Below, piece after piece: positions 24,340-30,355 of a DNA stretch of 30,355 bases (position 1 is the first letter of the stretch; the number at the start of each line of letters is the position of its first letter). The translations under genes and the position numbers were made by a program. The DNA lies in contig CAMBRH010000003.1 in assembly GCA_945870115.1 (NCBI GenBank), forward strand, positions 1-30,355, in the 5' to 3' direction. Origin of the DNA: Chitinophaga pinensis. Lineage in GTDB: Bacteria > Bacteroidota > Bacteroidia > Flavobacteriales_D > Crocinitomicaceae. A model generated the notes under the pieces. It was not told the DNA's origin. It was given only the letters and a program-made list of their open reading frames with translations, and searched no databases.

Positions 24340-26073
24340 TTAAAATTTTGGGGATGAAACAGTTCTATATTTTTGTAAAACAACTGCCGCATCTTTTGGA
24401 TATTTAACTGTATAGCCAATTTCTACATTTTTCGTTTCTCCTGGTTGAAGAGTGATTTCCCATTTAACTTCTCCCGTTTCAACATCTTTTTTACCGTTTG
24501 AAATATTATCAGTTGTAACTGTTATATCCGAATTTTTACTCAAAGGAATTTGATCGAAAACATCAATTGTAATTGGTGTTGAACGATTATTTCTCAAAGC
24601 AACTTCATAAACAAAAGTTTCTCTTTTTGTGCTTCCAACAACTTTTTTAGAACTCATTTCTGATTTCAATTTACGCATTACTAGTACTTTAGAATCTCTG
24701 CCAAAAGATAAAGAAAGTGTATCGCTAACATTTCTTGTGTCGATTGTTGAAACTCCAACATAAACTCCTCCAAAATAAACATTTGTCAAACCTGGCATTA
24801 GATCTAAATCTTGCCAACCAACAATGTTTGCCAATAAAAATGCTCCGTTATCTAGTTTTGGCACAGTTACATAAGAAAAGGTAGCGTCAAGATTCATGTC
24901 TTTAACATCAACGACGTAAGGTTTTCCATCAGTGGGACAAGAAAATTTTGTTGGAATAACAAATTCAGCTGTTAATTCTGAAATTTCAATTTGTTCCATA
25001 CCTACTTGGGTTTTATTGCTTTTTAGAACTCCATTTTTTGAAAAATCTCCATTCATTGAGATTTTATCCTCGAAAGCCATTTGTCCTTGTCCATCCATCA
25101 TCCAATTGTCATAAGAACGTTGATTTGCCATATTCAAATTTTGTTCAACTTCTTGTCTGTAATCTTCCTGAACCTTTTGAATAGATATTGAATTGGATTT
25201 TACCCCATAATTTCCTGAGTAATAATCTAAAATCCAAGGAGCTAATTTGGGCTGCGTAGCCGATAATTTTGGATCAGCAGTTGACAAAATTAAATCAACA
25301 TTATTCCAGTCATTTCCGGTATTGTTGTAAATTTTTGCTTTGTATTTCAAATTGATTTTTTGATTTACATCTCCAGTTGATAAATCGTAAGTTGCTACCC
25401 AACCGCAATCGCTCACTAAGTATGATAAACCGCATGAGGCAGTTGAATTTTGATCTACGTCAACCAAGACAATTACTTGATTACTGCGCTGATTTTCATT
25501 GAAATTTAGTTCGGTTAATTGAAAACGAATTAATTCAATTTTTTCTGTCAAAACATAATATTCTTTGTTTAATTTACTTACAGCTTTATTTATTTCTAAG
25601 GTTCTAACTCTATAAAAATCCGCTGCCTCTTTAATTTGAGCAACTGTAATATTTGTTGACCCTTTTAAATCTCGATTCGTATTTAAAACGGCTATTTCTG
25701 CTTGATAAGAACTATTAACATCTTTATTAAGTTGCAAAGCATCTTTCAAATTAGAAAGAGAATCTTTTAATTTTACAATTTTAGGGTTAAATTGTTCTGC
25801 TGCTAAAAAATCCATTTCTGTTGAAAATGAAACCAATTTATAATCAACTGAGTTTGTGAACTGAATACTTTGTGGATCTGCAAAAGCTGAAATTCCAGAA
25901 AAAATTATTTTATTTCTTCCTTTCAACAGTTTTACTTCAGATTTATGCGACATTTCTCCAGAAGTTAAAAACAGTTTTATTTGTTTGATTTCTGAGGTGA
26001 CATTGATTTCATTTGCTTTTTGTCCAAACAAGATTGATGTTAGAAACAAAAATGGGAAAACTATTTTTTTCAT
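24340..26073 (-). CDS. MuiA/DUF4139-family secreted protein
   Basis: 577 residues with a signal peptide (MKKIVFPFLFLTSILFGQ). The N-terminal domain (about 20-100) has the DUF4140-like pattern VTSEIKQIKLFLTSGEMSHKSEVKLLKGRNKIIFSGIS, followed by a coiled-coil stretch (about 100-190). The C-terminal DUF4139 domain runs from about 205 to 577 (LSYLVSDCGWVATYDL, KAKIYNNTGNDWNNVDLILSTADP, VALRNNRSTPITIDVFDQIPLS, LQPGETKNVEIGYTVKYPKD). The family is named 'mucoidy inhibitor A', but its biochemical function is not established. It is transcribed alone, divergent from the tetR efflux operon. Confidence 0.9.
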   Translation of the reverse strand: MKKIVFPFLFLTSILFGQKANEINVTSEIKQIKLFLTSGEMSHKSEVKLLKGRNKIIFSGISAFADPQSIQFTNSVDYKLVSFSTEMDFLAAEQFNPKIVKLKDSLSNLKDALQLNKDVNSSYQAEIAVLNTNRDLKGSTNITVAQIKEAADFYRVRTLEINKAVSKLNKEYYVLTEKIELIRFQLTELNFNENQRSNQVIVLVDVDQNSTASCGLSYLVSDCGWVATYDLSTGDVNQKINLKYKAKIYNNTGNDWNNVDLILSTADPKLSATQPKLAPWILDYYSGNYGVKSNSISIQKVQEDYRQEVEQNLNMANQRSYDNWMMDGQGQMAFEDKISMNGDFSKNGVLKSNKTQVGMEQIEISELTAEFVIPTKFSCPTDGKPYVVDVKDMNLDATFSYVTVPKLDNGAFLLANIVGWQDLDLMPGLTNVYFGGVYVGVSTIDTRNVSDTLSLSFGRDSKVLVMRKLKSEMSSKKVVGSTKRETFVYEVALRNNRSTPITIDVFDQIPLSKNSDITVTTDNISNGKKDVETGEVKWEITLQPGETKNVEIGYTVKYPKDAAVVLQKYRTVSSPKF

Positions 26074-26182
26074 GTGATTTTGGTTTTTAAAGTGTGAATA
26101 AATGTATACAAATTTTTTTGATTTTCGTTCAAATAATTTATTTAAAATTTCGACTTTAGCTAAAATCTCCTCATTATTCTAT

Positions 26183-26210
26183 TAAAAAACGTATAAAACA
26201 TAAAAAACGT
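26183..26210. promoter_or_regulatory. direct repeat TAAAAAACGT upstream of tetR
   Basis: TAAAAAACGT occurs at 26183-26192 and 26201-26210, an 18-base period (nearly two helical turns), in the divergent space between the MuiA-family gene and tetR. It could be a regulator site; no proof. Confidence 0.3.
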
Positions 26211-26219
26211 TAATTTTTA

Positions 26220-26247
26220 GGAAACATTTTTTGTTTTTTTCGTTTCC
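26220..26247. promoter_or_regulatory. inverted repeat, weak candidate TetR operator
   Basis: GGAAAC (26220-26225) and GTTTCC (26242-26247) are a perfect 6-base inverted repeat with a 16-base T-rich spacer, just upstream of the tetR -7 box. Confidence 0.3.
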
Positions 26248-26264
26248 GTTTAGAAAATTATTTC

Positions 26265-26272
26265 TACTTTTG
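26265..26272 (+). promoter_or_regulatory. predicted -7 box of the tetR efflux operon
   Basis: TACTTTTG matches TAnnTTTG and lies only four bases before the ATG at 26277. Transcription would start at or just after the start codon's first base, so the mRNA may be leaderless. Confidence 0.5.
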
Positions 26273-26276
26273 TCAC

Positions 26277-26888
26277 ATGGAAATAAAAAAACTTGAAATT
26301 CTAGAAAAAGCAACACATGTTTTTTTGAAGTTTGGAATAAAAAGTGTCACCATGGATGATATGGCCAGAGAGCTTTCCATGTCCAAAAAAACACTCTATA
26401 CTTTTTTTTCTGACAAAAATGATTTAGTTGTTCAGATTATTAAATTAAAAACTGAATTTGACGAAAATCAATGTTCTTTTGTCAAGCAGGAAGCTGAAAA
26501 TGCAATAGCAGAATTGTTTGCAATTAGTTCTTATGTATCTGTGATGATGAAAAACATTCATCCTTCTGTATTTTTTGATTTGAAAAAATTTCATCCTGAA
26601 GCGTCATTGATTCTTAAAAATCACAAATGGAATTTTGTTAAAAAAGCCATAATAGAAAATATTATAAGAGGAAAAGCCGAAGGGATTTACAGACATGATT
26701 TGAACGAAGAAGTTCTTTCATCATTATACGTGAATTCAACGGATTTAATTTCAGATGGGGAAGTTTTTGCAGAATCAAAACTAACATCTGACGAAATATT
26801 TATGGAAATTATGACATTCCAAATTCACGGAATGGCTAATGAAAAAGGAATGGAAATATTAAAAACAATTAAACAATCACAAAAATGA
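26277..26888 (+). CDS. TetR-family transcriptional regulator of the efflux operon
   Basis: 203 residues. Helix 1 (KLEILEKATHVFLKFGIKS) and the helix-turn-helix (VTMDDMARELSMSKKTLYTFFSDKNDL, about 24-50) are typical TetR. The C-terminal ligand-binding part is helical and unassigned. Because helix 1 starts directly after the Met, no later start is plausible. Its TGA overlaps the ATG of the TolC-like gene (ATGA). First gene of a TetR-TolC-HlyD-RND operon, so it likely represses the pump and responds to a pump substrate. Confidence 0.93.
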   Translation: MEIKKLEILEKATHVFLKFGIKSVTMDDMARELSMSKKTLYTFFSDKNDLVVQIIKLKTEFDENQCSFVKQEAENAIAELFAISSYVSVMMKNIHPSVFFDLKKFHPEASLILKNHKWNFVKKAIIENIIRGKAEGIYRHDLNEEVLSSLYVNSTDLISDGEVFAESKLTSDEIFMEIMTFQIHGMANEKGMEILKTIKQSQK

Positions 26889-28183
26889 AAAACAAGTATT
26901 TATTACTTCTGTTTTTAATTGGGTCTTACTCAGTTAAAGCTCAAAATCTAGATTTAGAAAGCTGTTTAAAAATGGCCGACACAGCAAATTTAACCATTCG
27001 CAATGCTCGTTTAGAGATTGAAATGAATGAGAAACAGATTAAAGCTTATAAATCTGCAACTTTACCAAAAGTAACTTTCACCGGAGATTATAAATACAAT
27101 GCAATCATTCCTGGCCAGGTAGTTCCAGCTGCATTTTTTGGTGGTACACCTGGAACTTATTCAACAGTTCAATTTGGTGTTCCTTACAATTTAAGTAACA
27201 CAATTCAATTGACACAAGTTATTTACAATCCACAAGTTAATTATGCTCTTCAAGCCTTGGCTTTGAACAAAAAAATTGTTGAAATTCAAGAAAAATTAAC
27301 GGTACAAGATATTAAACAACAAGTTTCAAGTACTTATTTTAATTTGCAAGCAATGTCAAAACAAATTGCCTTTTTGACAGAAAACATTGCGAACATGGAT
27401 AAATTAATTGCAAACATGGAAGCTATGTTACGTGCAGAATTAATTGTAGAAACAGAAGTTGATAAACTAAAAATCAATCGCTTAAATGTTGTAAATTCTC
27501 AACAAACATTAAATGCTACAAAAGATCAATTGGAAACATTATTAAAAATATTAATCGGAATGGATTCCTCCAAAACCATTACCTTGGTTTCAGATGAAAT
27601 GATGCAAAATTCAATTTTAGTTGATAAAGAAACAATTTCTCATCCTGAATTAGAAATAATTGATGCACAACTACAAATGAATGCCGAAGAAAGAAAGGGT
27701 ACAAACTTAGCTTATTTACCAAGTCTTTCTTTTTATGCTGCATATAATTATTCGTACAATATGAAACCAGAAGATGATTTCAGAACTGGTATTGAATCTG
27801 CTTTTTTAGGTTTAAGATTGGATTGGACCTTGTTTGACGGCCTTGAAAAATACAACAAACAAAAAATGAATGCCATTTCAAGAGAAAAAATAGAAAATCA
27901 AAAAGATTTAGTTGCTCAACAATTGCAATTAGCAACAAATAATGCACAAAAACAAATTGGAATCCAATTAAATTCATTGAACATTTCAAAAGAACAATTG
28001 TCTTTAGCACAAAAAGTTTACAAACAAACAGAAGCGCAATTTAAAGAAGGAACAATTGGATCAAACGATATGATAACTGCTGAAAATAGTTTACAACAAG
28101 CTCAAACAAATGTTGTTTCAGCATATGTTCAATTGAGACAAGCGGAATTGGCGTATTTAAGATCAATTGGAAACATAAAATGA
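26885..28183 (+). CDS. TolC-family outer-membrane efflux channel
   Basis: 432 residues with a signal peptide (MKNKYLLLLFLIGSYSVKAQ). It has two repeats of the outer membrane efflux protein fold: LDLESCLKMADTANLTIRNARLEIEMNEKQIKAYKSATLPKVTFTGDYKY and, after about residue 240, ISHPELEIIDAQLQMNAEERKGTNLAYLPSLSFYAAYNYSY. The C-terminal YKQTEAQFKEGTIGSNDMITAENSLQQAQTNVVSAYVQLRQAELAYLRSIG is diagnostic. It forms the outer part of a tripartite efflux pump with the next two genes. Confidence 0.95.
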   Translation: MKNKYLLLLFLIGSYSVKAQNLDLESCLKMADTANLTIRNARLEIEMNEKQIKAYKSATLPKVTFTGDYKYNAIIPGQVVPAAFFGGTPGTYSTVQFGVPYNLSNTIQLTQVIYNPQVNYALQALALNKKIVEIQEKLTVQDIKQQVSSTYFNLQAMSKQIAFLTENIANMDKLIANMEAMLRAELIVETEVDKLKINRLNVVNSQQTLNATKDQLETLLKILIGMDSSKTITLVSDEMMQNSILVDKETISHPELEIIDAQLQMNAEERKGTNLAYLPSLSFYAAYNYSYNMKPEDDFRTGIESAFLGLRLDWTLFDGLEKYNKQKMNAISREKIENQKDLVAQQLQLATNNAQKQIGIQLNSLNISKEQLSLAQKVYKQTEAQFKEGTIGSNDMITAENSLQQAQTNVVSAYVQLRQAELAYLRSIGNIK

Positions 28184-28210
28184 GTGATGAATTATGAGTT
28201 TTATAAACTC
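28182..28210. repeat. AACTCATAA-type repeat with small palindrome after the TolC-like gene
   Basis: Directly after the stop, a sequence reading AACTCATAATTCATCACTC on the minus strand resembles 2326-2351. It runs into the palindrome GAGTTT-TAT-AAACTC (28196-28210). The short stem could mark partial termination or RNA processing. Confidence 0.4.
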
Positions 28211-28287
28211 AAAGTAATCAATCTCATAATCTATTTGTCTAAATGCATAAATAAAAAAGTTAAAAACAGAAATTAAATAATATAAAA

Positions 28288-29337
28288 ATGAAAAGAGTAA
28301 TTATTATAGGAATAGTAGCAGTTGTCTTTGTTGGAATTATCGTGATGAAGTTAATGTCAAACAAAGCAGTTGTAGCAGAAAAAATTTACATCCACGACAT
28401 GGATGCAGCAGTTTTAGTGGAAGAATCTGGTGCGAAAATGCACACTTTTGAAAGTTCACTATCTTTCTTAGGAACTTTTGAACCAAACAGACAAAATACA
28501 ATTGGATCAGATTCTCAAGGAAAAATAATTAAATTAACTGTTGAAGAAGGAGACAAAGTTTCTCAAGGTCAAATGATAGCTAAAGTTGATGATGAATTGC
28601 TTCAATTACAATTACAAAATGCAGATGTAAACTTGGAAGGACAAAAAAATGACGACAAACGTTATATGAATCTTTCAAATGAAAATGCAGTAGCAGGAGT
28701 TCAAGTTGAAAAAACAAAGTTAGGTTTACGTTCTGCAGAAATTCAGAAAAAACAAATTCAAAAACAATTGAGAAGTACAACTATTTCAGCGCCTTTTTCA
28801 GGAGTAATCACTAAAAAAATGGTTGATTTAGGTTCTGTAATTGGTGTTGGAACTCCGTTAGTTGAAATTATTGATATCTCATCTTTGAAATTAACAATTA
28901 ATGTACCAGAAAGAGATATTTTGAAATTCAAAATGAACCAAGCTGTAAATGCAAAAGTTGATATTTATGGAGATAGAAAATTTGCAGGAAAAGTTACAAA
29001 TATCAGTGTTCAAGCTGATAAATCACACAATTTTAAAGTACAAGTTACAATTAGCAATGCAGCAAGAGAATTGATGGCAGGAATGTATGGTTCTGTAGCT
29101 TTAAATAACAACAAAAGTGTAACTGCTTTAGCTATTCCTAGAAAGGCTTTGGTGGGTTCAACAAAAAAACCTCAAGTTTATGTTATCAAAAATGGTAAAT
29201 CCGTTTTAACATCATTTACTGCTGGAACATCTGACGGAGAATATATTGAAGTTATCAATGGAATTACAGAATCAGATAGAATTGTTATCAAAGGTCAAGT
29301 GAATTTGCAGGATAATTCAAACGTGAAAGTTAAGTAA
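28288..29337 (+). CDS. HlyD/AcrA-family periplasmic adaptor subunit
   Basis: 349 residues; an N-terminal hydrophobic anchor (RVIIIGIVAVVFVGIIVMKL), a lipoyl/barrel-sandwich part (TIGSDSQGKIIKLTVEEGDKVSQGQMIAKVDDELLQLQLQNA), a coiled-coil hairpin (about 100-155), the return strand STTISAPFSGVITKKMVDLGSVIGVGTPLVEI, then beta-barrel and membrane-proximal domains (VPERDILKF, AIPRKALVG, VINGITESDRIVIKGQVNLQDNSNVKV). It joins the RND pump to the TolC-like channel. It lies about 100 bases after the channel gene and has the same A-rich leader type as the next gene. Confidence 0.95.
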   Translation: MKRVIIIGIVAVVFVGIIVMKLMSNKAVVAEKIYIHDMDAAVLVEESGAKMHTFESSLSFLGTFEPNRQNTIGSDSQGKIIKLTVEEGDKVSQGQMIAKVDDELLQLQLQNADVNLEGQKNDDKRYMNLSNENAVAGVQVEKTKLGLRSAEIQKKQIQKQLRSTTISAPFSGVITKKMVDLGSVIGVGTPLVEIIDISSLKLTINVPERDILKFKMNQAVNAKVDIYGDRKFAGKVTNISVQADKSHNFKVQVTISNAARELMAGMYGSVALNNNKSVTALAIPRKALVGSTKKPQVYVIKNGKSVLTSFTAGTSDGEYIEVINGITESDRIVIKGQVNLQDNSNVKVK

Positions 29338-29364
29338 TAGAATTTTTTTAAGTGTGAACATATT

Positions 29365-29471
29365 TCCCTCCTTGAGGAGGGACAAAGGGAGGTGATTTAT
29401 TTTATTAATTGTAATTTATTTTATTAGAAAATCATAAGCATCACCCACCTCAATCCTCCCTCAAGGGAGGA
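29365..29471. repeat. paired hairpin repeat between the adaptor and RND genes
   Basis: The left unit 29365-29395 and right unit 29441-29471 are inverted copies (22 of 31 positions match). Each unit also folds on itself: CCCTCC-TTGA-GGAGGG (29366-29381) and CCTCCC-TCAA-GGGAGG (29455-29470). Two base differences in the stem are matched by compensating changes. GC-rich against an AT-rich background. Similar CCTCC(N)TTGAGG motifs are, from memory, common between genes in Bacteroidota. Confidence 0.8.
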
Positions 29472-29547
29472 AGCATAAAAAACTCCTCAGAAACAAATTC
29501 TAAATTCTTTTTTAAAAGTACACAAGCATTAATTAAATAAAAATAAA

Positions 29548-30355
29548 ATGACATTAACAGAATTATCAATCAAACGTCCTTCCTTTATCATCGTGATTTT
29601 TACGATTTTAATTGGTGGAGGATTATTGTGTTACAATCAATTGAGTTATGAATTATTACCAGATTTTTCTCCTCCACTAATTACTGTAACAACAACTTAT
29701 CCAGGTGCATCGCCAGCAACAGTAGAAAGTCAACTTTCAAAACCAATGGAAGATGCTTTGAGTGGCTTAGAAAATGTATCTGAAGTTACCGCATTTTCAT
29801 TAGATAACGCTTCAGTTATGATTGTTGAATTTAAAGCTTCAGCAAACATTGATGAAATGGTAACCGAGGCACAGCGTAAAATCAATACAATCATAAATAA
29901 TTTACCAGAAGGAGCCTCAACTCCAGTTTTGTCTAAAATTGAGCCAAACGCTTCACCCGTTTTACAGGTAAGTGCGGTTGCAAAAAACATGGCAGACAGG
30001 GATTTTATGGAGTTGATGGACGATCAAATTTTGCCTCAAATAAAACAAACAAAGGGTGTTGCACAAGTTCAAGTTATTGGTGGTGAAAAAAGAGAATTTC
30101 GTGTCAATGTTGATAAAGAAAAAATGAAAATGTATGGTCTTTCAATGGCTGGAATCAATCAAGCAGTTGCTTCATCCAATGTTGAATTTCCAACTGGAAA
30201 ATTAAAAGATGCTTCTGAACAAATGATTGTTCGTTTGGCAGGGAAATTTAAAACTGTTGAAGATTTACGCAATTTAATTGTTTCTTCAAACGGAACTTCC
30301 ACTATAAGATTGGGCGAAGTTGCAGATGTAGTTGATGGTTCGCAAGATCAATTAA
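29548..30355 (+). CDS. RND-family efflux pump (AcrB-like), N-terminal part (cut by window end)
   Basis: The frame opens with ATG at 29548 and stays open to the right edge (269 codons). The sequence MTLTELSIKRPSFIIVIF, then LSYELLPDFSPPLITVTTTYPGASP, TVESQLSKPMEDALSGLENV, ASVMIVEFKASANIDEMVTEAQRKI, LPEGASTPVLSKIEPNASPVLQ and MYGLSMAGINQAVASSNVEFPTGKL is the usual start of HAE-type RND pumps: first membrane helix (about 11-29), then the porter domain PN1/PN2. It completes a tripartite pump with the two preceding genes. The substrate cannot be read from this part. Confidence 0.95.
   Translation, partial: MTLTELSIKRPSFIIVIFTILIGGGLLCYNQLSYELLPDFSPPLITVTTTYPGASPATVESQLSKPMEDALSGLENVSEVTAFSLDNASVMIVEFKASANIDEMVTEAQRKINTIINNLPEGASTPVLSKIEPNASPVLQVSAVAKNMADRDFMELMDDQILPQIKQTKGVAQVQVIGGEKREFRVNVDKEKMKMYGLSMAGINQAVASSNVEFPTGKLKDASEQMIVRLAGKFKTVEDLRNLIVSSNGTSTIRLGEVADVVDGSQDQL

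Noticed and set aside
24340..26073. T9SS or gliding gene assignment for the gene after gldC
   Set aside because: Domain pattern is DUF4140/DUF4139 (MuiA family), it is on the opposite strand, and no sorting domain is visible.

Overview
The window is AT-rich DNA from a member of the Bacteroidota, most likely a flavobacterium-like gliding or T9SS-secreting organism (order Flavobacteriales or a relative such as the Crocinitomicaceae; this placement is inference). The evidence is gldB and gldC, two proteins with C-terminal type IX secretion (T9SS) sorting domains, TAnnTTTG-type -7 promoter boxes, A-rich leaders without Shine-Dalgarno sequences, and an MuiA/DUF4139 protein. No rRNA, tRNA, transposase, phage structural module or CRISPR array is visible. 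The 'tail fibre' protein is a secreted surface protein, not part of a prophage.

Layout. 1-639 (+) is the C-terminal end of a SpoIIE/PP2C-type signalling phosphatase, convergent with a tetrapyrrole operon on the minus strand: hemA (2355-3581), hemC (1323-2204) and hemD (634-1299). Next come a PspC-domain membrane protein and its PadR repressor, with a strong palindrome in the padR promoter (3789-5778). Then ppk1 with a small helical-repeat partner (5860-8519), and an operon of a secreted M28 peptidase, a VOC protein and rlmF (8822-11066).

11324-15746 is a two-gene surface-protein operon. A 339-residue T9SS cargo precedes an 1130-residue fibre that combines a collagen-like stretch, a roughly 14-residue repeat, a peptidase S74 self-cleaving chaperone domain and a T9SS sorting domain. 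15985-20465 is a tightly packed SGNH-SGNH-MBOAT operon, probably an envelope or exopolysaccharide O-acetylation machine. 20770-22403 holds nadE and an outer-membrane beta-barrel gene, divergent from gldB-gldC (22591-24046). After an MuiA-family gene (24340-26073, -) the window ends in a TetR-TolC-HlyD-RND efflux operon (26277 to the right edge), whose RND pump is cut by the window end.

The most distinctive non-coding signal is a set of short dispersed or palindromic repeat families in intergenic spaces, mostly within a few bases of stop codons. They include a hairpin element present twice (3683-3784, 23603-23689), a roughly 113-bp element present twice in inverted orientation (8664-8778, 24156-24268), and a paired hairpin between the HlyD and RND genes that shows compensatory base changes. 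I found no clearly new defence or mobile system. The best candidates for new biology are the S74/T9SS fibre, the MBOAT-SGNH-SGNH operon and the repeat families.
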